DNA from: Salinicola halophilus
Lineage (GTDB): Bacteria; Pseudomonadota; Gammaproteobacteria; Pseudomonadales; Halomonadaceae
Direction: 5' to 3'
Length of the DNA: 64,000 nucleotides
Assembly (NCBI RefSeq): GCF_003206155.1
Contig: NZ_PZJV01000006.1
Location: 184,924-248,923, forward strand
Positions 26,734 to 37,050 of the stretch are shown piece by piece. The notes under the pieces are model-generated. The model had not been told where the DNA came from, searched no databases, and saw nothing but the letters and a program-made list of their open reading frames with translations. The number at the start of each line of letters is the position of its first letter. The stretch's first letter is position 1. Made by a program: the position numbers and the translations under genes.

Positions 26734-27623
26734 GGGGCCACCGTTGGAGGAGTCGTGTCGAAGATCAATGCCTTGAGCTCGGGGTAGCGCGCCAGGCAGT
26801 CGGCGAACTGACGATCGTTACCGCCCTGTTTGACGTTCTCTTCATGCAGCGCCGAGGCGTTGGACGCCGGCGTCGGCAAGAAATCGACATTGCGCGGGTT
26901 GATGCGCACGCAGCGCGTGCCCGCCTTGAGCGATGCCATCTTGAACCAGATGTCGTCGGCGCTCGGGGCCAACTGGCGAAACGCCTCGGCGTCGAACACC
27001 ATGGCATCGAGCGCACCCGGGGGATAGAGTACGCCGCCGCTGCCGGTGGGCATCAGCGCGAAATTCGGTGTACACGCATCGCGGCCGTCGTCGCGTCGGG
27101 CATGGCGATACGAGACGCTGCCCGAGCCGGGCTCGCTCTCGCACAGCATGTGCCCGCGATGACACACGATACTGCCGGGAAAGCGTGCCGCCCCCGCCAG
27201 CAGCCGACCCGCCCAGTCCGGCGGATAGAGCATGTCGTCGTCGGCGGTGATGATCGTGGCGTCGGGATGCGCTTTCCGGGCATGCACGAGCTTGTCGTAG
27301 GAGCGGTAGTTCTCGGCCGTCGTGACGATCTTCACCCCGCGCCGCTCGAGGCGTCTGAGCGTCTCCGGCAGCTCGCCGATGGTCACGCGGTCGCGCTCGC
27401 TGAGATAGACGTGAACGTCGAAAGCCTCGAGATCCTGATCGGCGAGCGACTCCAGCGTCCCGAATATCTGCCCCACCCGCGGCGGATGGGTCGTCAGCGA
27501 GATAATGAGGCGATCGTCGCTGGAAGGAATGCGTCGCGTACGCCGACGGTTCTTCCAGCGGTAGTCGAGCATGCGCAGCGCCGAGCGAATCTTGCGCCGC
27601 CGCCGGGCTTTCAGTAACGCCAT
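26730..27623 (-). CDS. GT-A fold glycosyltransferase
   Basis: About 297 residues. RLIISLTTHPPRVGQIFGTLESL opens the nucleotide-binding domain, and IITADDDMLYPPDWAGRLLAGA has the DDD metal-binding triad. SGGVLYPPGALDAMVFDAEAFRQLAPSADDIWFKMASL resembles the acceptor end of polysaccharide transferases of this fold, with a likely catalytic DD. The ATG at 27623 is preferred because it gives a basic N-terminal helix just before the domain; ATGs at 27710 and 27860 are alternatives and no start has a strong Shine-Dalgarno. It lies between waaF and a GT4 gene. Confidence 0.8.
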   Translation of the reverse strand: MALLKARRRRKIRSALRMLDYRWKNRRRTRRIPSSDDRLIISLTTHPPRVGQIFGTLESLADQDLEAFDVHVYLSERDRVTIGELPETLRRLERRGVKIVTTAENYRSYDKLVHARKAHPDATIITADDDMLYPPDWAGRLLAGAARFPGSIVCHRGHMLCESEPGSGSVSYRHARRDDGRDACTPNFALMPTGSGGVLYPPGALDAMVFDAEAFRQLAPSADDIWFKMASLKAGTRCVRINPRNVDFLPTPASNASALHEENVKQGGNDRQFADCLARYPELKALIFDTTPPTVAP

Positions 27624-27763
27624 GATGGTTCTCGCGAAGGGGTCGGAGCAGTCGCTCCCGAACCGGATGAAAGCCCTGCGGCGCCTATCGGTATCGCTGG
27701 AAGAGGCCATGGCGTCGAAGATGACGATATCGATGCCGCCAGGAGTACGGGATACACGGGAGA

Positions 27764-28786
27764 CTAGCCCTGAATGGCGTGAGCGATGCGCTCGGGCGGC
27801 ATCTGCCTCAGGCAGTTGCGATGCCCCAGCGGGCAGGTCCGCTCGAAGCAGGGCGAGCACGACAGTCCCAAATAGTGCACGTCGGCATTCTCGGTCAGCG
27901 GCGGCGTGTAGCGCGGCGAGGAGGAGCCGTAGAGCGCCTGAATGCGCGTGCCCACGGCGGCGGCGACGTGCATCAGTCCGGAGTCGTTGGTGACGACCTG
28001 CTCACACTCGGCGAGCAGATCCACCGCATCCGCCAGCCGCGTCCTGCCACAGAGCATATGGACATCGGACAAGCCATCGCTGATGGCGTTCCCGGCCTCG
28101 GCGTCTTTCGGCCCGCCCAGTACCCAGACGGTATAGCCCCGCGCCGTCAGCGTCTCGGCAAGCTGGCGAAAGTGCGCCAGCGGCCACTGTTTCGCCGGAC
28201 CGTACTCCGCCCCGGGCATCATGCCGATGGCGGGCCGTTCGCCCAGCGCGAGCTCGTCGCGAAGGGCCCGCTGACGCCGTGGATCGACACGCAGCGTCGG
28301 CGACGGCAGCGGAAAATCCCCCGTCGCCGCCTCCCGCGCCGAGAGCCCCAGCGCCACGAAGCGCTTGACGGTCTGGTCGAGCACCGCCTTGTCGAGACGC
28401 CGACGATCGTTGAGCAGGCCGTAGCGCTGCTCACCGGTGAAGCCGATTCGCTCTGGGATGCGCGCGAGAAACGGCACCAGCGCCGACTTCAGCGAACGTG
28501 GCAGCACGATCGCGCGATCGAAGCGCCCCTTGAGCGAGCGGGCCGCCTCACGCCGCGCTTGCCAGCCGAACTCGCCGTGCCCCACATCCAGCGGGATCGC
28601 CTCGTCCACCTCGGGCATGCGCTCGAGAATCGGCAGCGACCAGCCCGGGGCCAGCACGCCGAGCGTCGCCCCGGGATGACGTGCCTTGAGCGTCATGAAC
28701 AGGCTCTGCGCCATCACCATGTCGCCGACCCAGGAGGGGCCGACGACCAGCAGGCGCAGCGGTGCGGCGCCGTTGGCGTCAGCCAT
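27764..28786 (-). CDS. waaF: ADP-heptose:lipopolysaccharide heptosyltransferase II
   Basis: Adds the second heptose of the inner core. At 340 residues it matches WaaF (348). [29 protein letters not shown] is the WaaF-type N-terminus. [27 protein letters not shown] and [34 protein letters not shown] form the donor site. The Cys-rich C-terminal stretch ([17 protein letters not shown]) is characteristic. The start overlaps the end of hldD by 8 bp. Confidence 0.96.
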   Translation of the reverse strand: MADANGAAPLRLLVVGPSWVGDMVMAQSLFMTLKARHPGATLGVLAPGWSLPILERMPEVDEAIPLDVGHGEFGWQARREAARSLKGRFDRAIVLPRSLKSALVPFLARIPERIGFTGEQRYGLLNDRRRLDKAVLDQTVKRFVALGLSAREAATGDFPLPSPTLRVDPRRQRALRDELALGERPAIGMMPGAEYGPAKQWPLAHFRQLAETLTARGYTVWVLGGPKDAEAGNAISDGLSDVHMLCGRTRLADAVDLLAECEQVVTNDSGLMHVAAAVGTRIQALYGSSSPRYTPPLTENADVHYLGLSCSPCFERTCPLGHRNCLRQMPPERIAHAIQG

Positions 28787-29753
28787 TCAGCCATTCCAGG
28801 TAGGCGGTGACACCCTCGCTCACCGTCTTGAACTCGGCCGTGTAGCCCGCTTCGCGCAGACGCGAGATATCGGCACGGGTGTGGCTCTGATAGCGCCCCT
28901 TGAGCTCGTCGGGGAAATCGATGTACTCGATCTCGACCTCGAAATCCGTCTTGTCGGCATAGTAGTCGATGACGGTATCGGCGATCGCCTTGAACGGCTC
29001 GGCGCGACCGGTACCGAGATTGAAGATGCCGGACACTTCGGGGTTGTCGAGACACCACAGATTGACGTCGACCACGTCACCCACGTAGATGAAGTCGCGG
29101 CTCTGCATGCCGGCTTGGTAGCCGTCCCAGGCGCCGAAGAGCTTGGGGTTCTCGCCGCGTCCGACCTGGTTGTGGTGATGATGGGCCACGCTTGCCATCT
29201 TGCCCTTGTGGGACTCCCGCGGGCCGTAGACGTTGAAATAGCGAAAACCCACGACCTGCGCGGTGAAAGTGTCCCAGCGCGCCCGCACGTACTGATCGAA
29301 CAGCAGTTTCGAGTAGCCGTAGACGTTGAGCGGTTTTTCGAACTGCGGGTCCTCGACGAAGACGTCGCTGCCGCCGTAGGTCGCCGCCGACGAGGCATAG
29401 AGAAACGGAATGCGCTCGGCCTGGCAGTACTCGAGCAGTACCTTGGAGTACTCGAAGTTGTTCTCGAGCATGAAGCGCCCGTCCCACTCGGTGGTGTCCG
29501 AGCAGGCGCCCTCGTGGAAGATCGCCTCGATGGGCGGCAGCCCGGCGCCGATCTCGCCGCGCAGCGCGGCTTTCACGCGCTCGAGAAAATCGGCCTTGTC
29601 GAGATAGTCGCCGAGGGTACAGTCCGCGAGGTTGACGAACTTGGTGCCGTCGCTGAGATCGTCGACCACCAGGACGTCCCGATGGCCGCGCGCGTTGAGT
29701 GCCTTGACCAGATTGGCCCCGATGAAGCCGGCACCGCCGGTGACTACGATCAT
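28779..29753 (-). CDS. hldD: ADP-L-glycero-D-manno-heptose 6-epimerase
   Basis: Last step of ADP-heptose synthesis, epimerising C6. It has 324 residues, close to HldD (310). [23 protein letters not shown] is the NADP-binding start. The catalytic Tyr and Lys are in [22 protein letters not shown] and [15 protein letters not shown] are family segments. AGGAGA lies 7 bases before the ATG at 29753. It heads the minus-strand run hldD-waaF-GT-GT4. Confidence 0.96.
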   Translation of the reverse strand: MIVVTGGAGFIGANLVKALNARGHRDVLVVDDLSDGTKFVNLADCTLGDYLDKADFLERVKAALRGEIGAGLPPIEAIFHEGACSDTTEWDGRFMLENNFEYSKVLLEYCQAERIPFLYASSAATYGGSDVFVEDPQFEKPLNVYGYSKLLFDQYVRARWDTFTAQVVGFRYFNVYGPRESHKGKMASVAHHHHNQVGRGENPKLFGAWDGYQAGMQSRDFIYVGDVVDVNLWCLDNPEVSGIFNLGTGRAEPFKAIADTVIDYYADKTDFEVEIEYIDFPDELKGRYQSHTRADISRLREAGYTAEFKTVSEGVTAYLEWLNG

Positions 29754-29920
29754 TCGCGAATTCTCCTGTTTCGAGCCGGTAGGCGGGAAGCGATCATCGC
29801 CGACGGGCGTTTCGCCGCGCCGCCGATGCATTCACGACCCGAAACGCCGTGCCTATAACCGATTGAGCGCTAATTGTATACTTGGCGGCTCACGAATTCA
29901 TGGGCAACGGTACGCAGTCA

Positions 29921-30879
<959 letters not shown>

Positions 30880-30883
<4 letters not shown>

Positions 30884-32952
30884 GCATGGCAGCCAACACC
30901 CTACTGATCGAACTGGGCGTCGAAGAGCTGCCGCCGAGCGCGCTCACCGAGCTCGCCGGCGCCCTGCGTGACGGCATTCGAAAAGGTCTCGCCGACGCCG
31001 GCGTCGAGATGGGCGAAGCGACGGCGCTTGCCTCGCCACGCCGACTCGCGGTGCGCATCGCGCAGCTCGCCGACAAGCAGCCGGACCGCGAAGTCGAAAA
31101 GCGCGGCCCGGCACTCGCCGCGGCGTTCAAGGACGGCGCGCCGACCAAGGCCGCCGAAGGCTTCGCGCGCTCCTGCGGCGTCACCGTCGACGATCTCATC
31201 CATCTCGAGACCGACAAGGGCACCTGGCTCGGCTATCGCGAGCAACAGCAGGGCGAACGAATCGAAGCGCTGCTGCCGGCAATCCTCACCGCCGCCGTCA
31301 ACGCCCTGCCGGTGCCCAAGAACATGCGCTGGGGCGCCTCGAGAATTGAATTTTCGCGCCCGGTCCACTGGCTGGTGGCGCTCTACGGTGACCAGGTGGT
31401 GCCCGCCTCTCTGCTCGGTCTCGACGCCGACCGCCAGACCTTCGGTCATCGCTTCCATGCGCCGGCGGCCATCGCGCTCGATCATGCCGACGACTACGAA
31501 TCCGCGCTGGAAACGGCCTACGTACTGGTCGACCCGATGCGCCGTCGCGAGCGCATCCGCGAGCAGGTGCTGGCCGAAGCCGAGGTCAACGGGGCGACGG
31601 CGGTGATCGACGAATCGCTGCTCGACGAAGTGAGCGGGCTGGTCGAGTGGCCGGTGGCGCTCACCGGCAGCTTCGACGAGCGCTTCCTGGAGGTGCCCGC
31701 GGAGTGCCTGGTGTCGTCGATGAAGGCCAACCAGAAGTATTTCCACCTGCTCGACGACGCTGGCAATCTGGTGCCGCAGTTCATCACCGTCGCCAACATC
31801 GAGAGCGCCGATCCGCAGCAGGTGATCTACGGCAACGAGAAAGTGATCCGCCCGCGCCTGGCCGACGCCGCCTTCTTCTTCGAGACCGACCGCAAGCAGA
31901 CGCTCGAGGCCCGCCAAGGGGCGCTGGCGAACGTGGTGTTCCAGCGCGAGCTGGGAACGCTTGCCGACAAGGCCGCGCGCAGTGAGGTCATCGCCCGCTT
32001 CATCGCCGGCAAGATCGACGGCGACAGCAGCGCCGCCGCCCGTGCCGCCCAGCTCGCCAAGTGCGATCTGGTCACCGAGATGGTGCTCGAATTCCCCGAG
32101 CTGCAGGGCATCATGGGCACCTACTACGCGCGCTACGACGGCGAGCCCGAGGCCGTGGCGGGTGCGATCCACGAGCAGTACCTGCCGCGCTTCGCCGGCG
32201 ACGCCATCCCCGAGACCGCGACCGGCAAGGCAATCGCCCTGGCGGACCGTCTCGACACGCTGACCGGCATCTTCGGCATCGGCCAGCGCCCTACCGGCGC
32301 CAAGGATCCGTTCGCGCTGCGCCGCGCCACCATCGGCGTGCTCAACATCCTGATCAAGGGCGAGCTTGACCTGGACCTGCGCGAGCTGCTGGAAATCGCC
32401 GCCTCCCAGCATCGCGATCTGCCCAAGGCCGAAGGCCTGGTCGACGACGTCCTCACTTACATGCTGGACCGCTTCCGCGCCTGGGCGCAGGACGAAGGCC
32501 TGCCGGTGGATGTCTACCTGGCGGTGCGTGCCCGCCCCGTGACCCGCCCGCTCGACTTCGCCCGCCGGCTACACGCGGTCCACCGTTTCGCCGAACGTGA
32601 GGAGGCCGCCGCCCTGGCCGCTGCCAACAAGCGTGTTGCCAACATTCTCGCCAAGCAGAGTCACGACGGGCGGACGCAGATCGAGGCCAGTCTGCTCAAC
32701 GAGGAAGCGGAAATCGCGCTGGCCAACGCCGTCAACGACTGTCGCGATCAGGTCGAGCCGCTCTTCCGTGAGGCCGAGTATGCTCAGGCGCTGGACATCC
32801 TGGCGACGCTGCGCGCACCGGTGGATCGGTTCTTCGATGAGGTGATGGTCGCCGCCACCGACGAGGCGGTCCGCGCCAATCGGCTCGCGCTGCTGGCGAG
32901 CCTGCAGGGGCTCTTCCTGGCGGTAGCCGACATCGCCGAGCTTCAACGCTGA
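30880..32952 (+). CDS. glyS: Glycyl-tRNA synthetase beta subunit
   Basis: 690 residues, as in E. coli (689). It recognises tRNA-Gly and completes the enzyme with GlyQ. The N-terminus [62 protein letters not shown] and the HD-like [24 protein letters not shown] are all recognisable. It is translationally coupled to glyQ. The stop codon falls inside a threefold 16-bp repeat. Confidence 0.97.
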
Positions 32953-32985
32953 TGAGCTTCAACGCTGATGAGCTTTAACGCTGAC
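32938..32985. repeat. Three 16-bp tandem units across the glyS stop
   Basis: Two identical copies of GAGCTTCAACGCTGAT and a third with two changes. The first copy contains the last four sense codons and the TGA of glyS; the other two repeat that end downstream. Confidence 0.95.
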
Positions 32986-32998
32986 AGCCTCTGAACGA

Positions 32999-33014
32999 TG
33001 TTTCACGTGAAACA
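32999..33014. promoter_or_regulatory. parS site 1 (ParB binding)
   Basis: Perfect 16-bp palindrome TGTTTCACGTGAAACA, identical to the bacterial chromosomal parS consensus, in the glyS trailer and directly before a terminator. Confidence 0.92.
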
Positions 33015-33015
33015 T

Positions 33016-33039
33016 AGCCCGGCCTCGCACCGGGCTTTT
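33016..33039 (+). terminator. Rho-independent terminator of glyQS
   Basis: Stem AGCCCGG/CCGGGCT with a seven-base loop and TTTT, starting one base after parS site 1. Confidence 0.8.
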
Positions 33040-33205
33040 GTCTCTGAGAGCCGACGACTGGAGCACCGGCGCGATGCCTATTGAGCCTGCACTTACCCTG
33101 CCCTCATCAGGCGTTACATGGGGAACGGGAAGGTTGCAGAAGATAACTGGACGCCGGTGCACCAACCTTCGGACACTGCGAACTGGCCCCAGACAGTGAT
33201 CGCCC

Positions 33206-34039
33206 ATGACCCCATTCGACGTCGCATCGTCACAATCAGCCACCGAGAATCGCCACTTTCACTTCGGCATTCCTCTACGAGCCCGCGCCGTGACGCTGGA
33301 TTGGGGGCTCGCCTGTCGCAACCTGAACCGAACGCTAGAGGCACTCAGGCGCCAGACGTGTCCCGATTTTCGTGTCCTGGTCGCCTGCCACGAAATTCCC
33401 GACGTCGATACCAGCGGACTGGACATAGAGTTCGTGATGGCCGATTTCGACCCGCCCGCGGCAATCGATGAAAAGGGCCAACCGGGTAACGACAAACCCG
33501 CCAAGAAACGTCTATTGGGCATGGCTATGAAGGCCTCGATGGGCGAGGCAAGCTACTTCATGCATCTTGACGCCGATGATCTGGTTCATCCCACTCTGGT
33601 CGAGGCGACGTTGAGCGATGACAACCGTCTCGGCTACCTCATCGAGCGCGGCTATATGCTCGACTGCGCATCTGGCCTGGTCGGCCGGATGGATGCAACA
33701 TTCAGCGAATTCTGGCGGCACTGTGGCTCCTGCGCAGTGATCCATCTAACTCGCGACGACTTGCCAGCGAAGCTCAGCGACAACATCTGTTACTTCACGC
33801 AGTTCAAGAAGCATGCCGAGTACGCTAATACTGCGGCCGATCACGGACGCCCGCTATCTACCTACCCTCAACCGATGGCAATCTATCTCGTTAATCATGG
33901 CGAAAACGACGTCTCGGCCTACCGCGGTAAAATCGACGTCAAATCCAAATACGTGAGCCGCGCTCAGATTACGGATGAAGAAGAGCTCGCGCGGATCATT
34001 CATCACTTTCCGATGCTAGCTGGATTCGTAAAACGCTGA
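33206..34039 (+). CDS. GT-A fold glycosyltransferase
   Basis: 277 residues. HFHFGIPLRARAVTLDWGLACRNLNRTLEALRRQTCPDFRVLVAC resembles the nucleotide-binding start of GT2 enzymes, and ASYFMHLDADDLVHPTLVE carries a DxDD metal site (about 121-125). The remainder has no recognised acceptor domain. Its third-codon usage looks less GC-biased than its neighbours, a hint of recent acquisition. It stands alone between parS site 1 and parS site 2. The start ATG at 33206 has no clear Shine-Dalgarno; the substrate is unknown. Confidence 0.75.
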   Translation: MTPFDVASSQSATENRHFHFGIPLRARAVTLDWGLACRNLNRTLEALRRQTCPDFRVLVACHEIPDVDTSGLDIEFVMADFDPPAAIDEKGQPGNDKPAKKRLLGMAMKASMGEASYFMHLDADDLVHPTLVEATLSDDNRLGYLIERGYMLDCASGLVGRMDATFSEFWRHCGSCAVIHLTRDDLPAKLSDNICYFTQFKKHAEYANTAADHGRPLSTYPQPMAIYLVNHGENDVSAYRGKIDVKSKYVSRAQITDEEELARIIHHFPMLAGFVKR

Positions 34040-34041
34040 CG

Positions 34042-34057
34042 TGTTTCACGTGAAACA
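34042..34057. promoter_or_regulatory. parS site 2 (ParB binding)
   Basis: Perfect TGTTTCACGTGAAACA, beginning 3 bp after the glycosyltransferase stop and 9 bp before the end of the convergent LysR gene. Confidence 0.92.
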
Positions 34058-34065
34058 TCCAACCG

Positions 34066-34962
34066 CTACTGATGGTCCTGGCACCACCGTTTCAACCAGT
34101 CGATCAGCGCTTGAAGCCGCGAAGGTCGATATCGATCTTTGGCCATCACGGCGTAGAGGCCCGACGGCGTTGGCAGATACTCGTCGAGTGCACTCTCGAG
34201 CTCATTGGCACGCAGGGCACGGCTGACGTCTCGCTCGGACTTGAGGATGACGCCGAGTCCGGCCTGCGCCCAGCGCCGAAGCACCACGCCGGAATTGGCC
34301 CTCAACGCGCCGCGAATGCCGACGGCGAGCGGACTGCCCTGATCGCTGAAATGCCAGGGCGTCTGCATCTCGCCATCGCGGGTAAGTACCAGACAGTCGT
34401 GATCGACCAGCTCGGCCGGGTGCGCCGGCTTACCCCGCTGTCGCCAGTAGGCGGGGGCGGCGACCACGCGGCGACGATCCGGCGAGAGTTGCACCGCCAC
34501 CAAAGCACTGTCCGCCAATGGCCCGACCCGCACGGCAAAATCGATCCCCTGCCCCACGCCTCTGACTACGGCGTCGCTCAGATGCAATTCGGCACTGACG
34601 CCGGGATGCGCCTGCGAGAACGCAGCTAGCGCCGGAGCGATGACTCGCTGGCCGATATCATTGGGTGCCGTGACGACGATATCCCCGGTGAGCGATGTCT
34701 GGCGATGATGCAGACGATCTTCGGCTAGCCGCATCGCCTCCAGAGCCTCTCGACACCCCTGAAGGTAGGTAGCGCCTTCCGCGGTCAGCGATAGCGTCCG
34801 TGTCGTGCGGTTGAGTAGCGTCGCCCCGAGCGAGCGTTCGAGTTGACGCAGGCGATGACTGGCCGACGACAGTGCCAGGTCGTGACGTCGAGCGCCGGCG
34901 GAGAGACTGCCGGTCTCCACGATATCGATGAACAGCTGCAGTGTACTCAGAGACGCGGACAC
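34066..34962 (-). CDS. LysR-family transcriptional regulator
   Basis: 298 residues. The N-terminal winged helix-turn-helix is STLQLFIDIVETGSLSAGARRHDLALSSASHRLRQLERSLGATLLNRTTRTLSLTAEG; the remainder is a periplasmic-binding-like effector domain (ITSPNDIG-type start VVTAPNDIGQRVI). The GTG at 34962 is preferred over a TTG 30 bases upstream because GAGGAT lies 9 bases before it. It is divergent from the PRISE-like reductase gene with a 175-bp gap, so that gene is its likely target. The inducer is unknown. Confidence 0.92.
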   Translation of the reverse strand: MSASLSTLQLFIDIVETGSLSAGARRHDLALSSASHRLRQLERSLGATLLNRTTRTLSLTAEGATYLQGCREALEAMRLAEDRLHHRQTSLTGDIVVTAPNDIGQRVIAPALAAFSQAHPGVSAELHLSDAVVRGVGQGIDFAVRVGPLADSALVAVQLSPDRRRVVAAPAYWRQRGKPAHPAELVDHDCLVLTRDGEMQTPWHFSDQGSPLAVGIRGALRANSGVVLRRWAQAGLGVILKSERDVSRALRANELESALDEYLPTPSGLYAVMAKDRYRPSRLQALIDWLKRWCQDHQ

Positions 34963-35137
34963 TCTTCGAAATCCTCGAACCGGAGTTCCCAATAACGCGA
35001 TTTATTCAACAATCGAACTCTACCAGACTGTCGCTATCGATTCGCGCCCCTCGCCGAACGACGTAACCGGCAGGGGCTATCATTCGAAGGCAGATCAGCG
35101 TTTGTCGAATTTCTCGCAAACCCAAGGAAGGCTACTC

Positions 35138-36178
35138 ATGAAGGCTCTAATTGCAGGCGCCGGCGGCATCATCGGCGAAGGCGTCCACCAGGCGCTGAAG
35201 GCGCACGGCGCGGACGTGAAAGGGTTGGGACGTCATGTCATCGACGGCATGGAAACGGTGACGGTGGATCTGACGGATCCCGACTCGACGCGTCGGGCCA
35301 TCCGAGAAAGCGCGGGGCAAACCACACATCTGTTCTACGCGGCACTCGCCCCCGATGCGGATCTTGCGACGGAGGCCGAGCGCAACGGACGCATGCTCGA
35401 CAACCTGCTCGACGCCCTCGAGCAGGCCGATGCACCGCTGGAGCGTGTGGTGATCTACCAGGGGTTCAAGATCTACGGCATCCATCTCGGCGCCAAAGTC
35501 CCGACGCCTGCGCGGGAAAGCGACCCTGCGCACATGCCGCCCAATCTCTATCAGTCTCAGGAGGCGATGCTGGCCCAGCGCGCCGAAACGGCCAGCTGGG
35601 ACTACGTCGCACTGCGACCCGACGTCATCATCAACGGAGGGATTCACGGCAACCCGATGAACATCGCCGCGGTGCTCGGCGCGTTCGCGGCGATTTCCCG
35701 CGAGCTGGGCGTTCCGATGCGCTATCCCGGCAGCGAAACCGCCTACCGAGTCCTGATGCAGGGCACCGACGCGGCACTGCTCGGCGATGCCAGCGTCTGG
35801 GCGGCACAAGCCGAAGGGATCAGCGGTGAGGCCTTCAACGTGACCAACGGCGATGTCTTTCGTTGGGAGCGCCTCTGGCAGGACGTCGCCGATTACTTCG
35901 AGCTGTCGACGGCCAGCCCGATCCCCCTCACGCTGGCCGAGCACATGGCGGACAAGCAGCCCGTTTGGGAGCGCATCGCCGAACGCTACGGTCTGCGGGA
36001 GCACGATCTGGATAGCGTGGTTCAGTGGGGTTTCGGCGACTTCATCTTCAACACCGAGACGGATGTCATTTCCGATGTGAACAAGATCTATCGCTATGGG
36101 TTCACGCCCCGCATGGATACCCGGGCATCGCTGTTCGCGGCCTTCGACAAGCTCAGGGAGCGCAAGATCATTCCCTGA
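35138..36178 (+). CDS. SDR-superfamily reductase, PRISE (progesterone 5-beta-reductase/iridoid synthase)-like
   Basis: 346 residues. The Rossmann start KALIAGAGGIIGEGVHQAL binds NAD(P). The region RVVIYQGFKIYGIHLG has the K..Y arrangement of PRISE enzymes in place of the usual YxxxK, and WDYVALRPDVIINGG and AEGISGEAFNVTNGDVFRWERLW are typical of this group. AAGGAAG precedes the ATG. In plants the family reduces enones; bacterial substrates are mostly unknown. It is probably controlled by the divergent LysR gene. Confidence 0.85.
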   Translation: MKALIAGAGGIIGEGVHQALKAHGADVKGLGRHVIDGMETVTVDLTDPDSTRRAIRESAGQTTHLFYAALAPDADLATEAERNGRMLDNLLDALEQADAPLERVVIYQGFKIYGIHLGAKVPTPARESDPAHMPPNLYQSQEAMLAQRAETASWDYVALRPDVIINGGIHGNPMNIAAVLGAFAAISRELGVPMRYPGSETAYRVLMQGTDAALLGDASVWAAQAEGISGEAFNVTNGDVFRWERLWQDVADYFELSTASPIPLTLAEHMADKQPVWERIAERYGLREHDLDSVVQWGFGDFIFNTETDVISDVNKIYRYGFTPRMDTRASLFAAFDKLRERKIIP

Positions 36179-36220
36179 GTCTGCCCGCTGGCAAAGGCTT
36201 GCCGACGGCTCTTAGTCACA

Positions 36221-36250
36221 AGGACCTGTTTCACGTGAAACAGGTCCTTT
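36221..36250. promoter_or_regulatory. parS site 3 inside a 30-bp perfect palindrome
   Basis: The core TGTTTCACGTGAAACA (36228-36243) is extended by AAGGACC on the left and GGTCCTT on the right to give 30 bp of perfect dyad symmetry ending in TTT. It can be read as ParB site and, as RNA, as a hairpin that would end the reductase transcript 43 bases after its stop. Confidence 0.9.
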
Positions 36251-36307
36251 GCGATGTCGAGGATACGCTCGGATAATGGTGCATCCCGACCGTAATGGAG
36301 GCCGCCA

Positions 36308-36859
36308 GTGGCCGGCATCGTCATACTCGACCGCGACGGCGTCATCAATCGAGACTCCGACGCCTACATCAAATCGGTGGCCGAGTGGCAGCCGCTGCCA
36401 GGCGCCATCGAAGCGATCGCACGACTCGGCCGGGCAGGGTTTCGCGTGGCGATTGCCACCAACCAGTCGGGTATCGGACGCGGCTACTACGATCACGCTA
36501 CGCTCGCCGCCATTCATCGCCGTCTGACCGACCTCGTCGTCGAGGCCGGTGGTCTCATCAGCCATGTCGAATACTGCCCCCACCATCCGGACGAGGGCTG
36601 TGTCTGTCGTAAACCCGCGCCCGGTATGCTGTTCGCCATTCAACATACGCTCGACCTCGTCGATCTTCGCCAGAGCTGGATGGTGGGTGACAGCCTGCGC
36701 GATATCGACGCAGGAGCAAGAGCGGGCTGCCATACGGCACTGGTGCGTACCGGCAAGGGCGCGAGCTGCGAGGCCACGGTGCGCTCGACGTTTCCCGAGG
36801 CCTGGGTATGCGATGACCTGGCCGATTTCGTTTCTCGCCTCACCGATTCCAAATCCTGA
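36308..36859 (+). CDS. gmhB: D-glycero-beta-D-manno-heptose 1,7-bisphosphate 7-phosphatase
   Basis: 183 residues, HAD superfamily. The nucleophile motif is IVILDRDGVIN (about 4-14), ATNQSGIGRGYY is motif II, the zinc-binding loop is CPHHPDEGCVCRKPAPG with its Cys and His ligands, and WMVGDSLRDIDAGARAG holds motif IV Asps. It removes the 7-phosphate between the two HldE reactions. The start is a GTG with TGGAGG 6 bases upstream. It is remote from hldE and hldD, standing alone between two parS sites. Confidence 0.95.
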   Translation: MAGIVILDRDGVINRDSDAYIKSVAEWQPLPGAIEAIARLGRAGFRVAIATNQSGIGRGYYDHATLAAIHRRLTDLVVEAGGLISHVEYCPHHPDEGCVCRKPAPGMLFAIQHTLDLVDLRQSWMVGDSLRDIDAGARAGCHTALVRTGKGASCEATVRSTFPEAWVCDDLADFVSRLTDSKS

Positions 36860-36889
36860 TGCCATTTCGCCGAGTGGCCGCACTCGGAC

Positions 36890-36905
36890 TGTTTCACGTG
36901 AAACA
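36890..36905. promoter_or_regulatory. parS site 4 (ParB binding)
   Basis: Perfect TGTTTCACGTGAAACA, 30 bp after the gmhB stop and 145 bp before the asmA-like gene. Confidence 0.92.
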
Positions 36906-37050
36906 TCAGCGGCAATGACCCCCGCCATGTTTCACTCCGTCGGAATCAACCGGCCCCGCGATCGTTCTACCTTTTGATCCGGTTCGAGATCGACAACATT
37001 GGCGTCGCGCTGAGCTATCCTTTTCCTATCCCGTGAACAAGGTTGTGGCG

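Noticed and set aside
36926-36942. Seventh parS-like sequence after site 4
   Set aside because: Only the left half (TGTTTCAC) is present; the right half does not match, so it is not counted.
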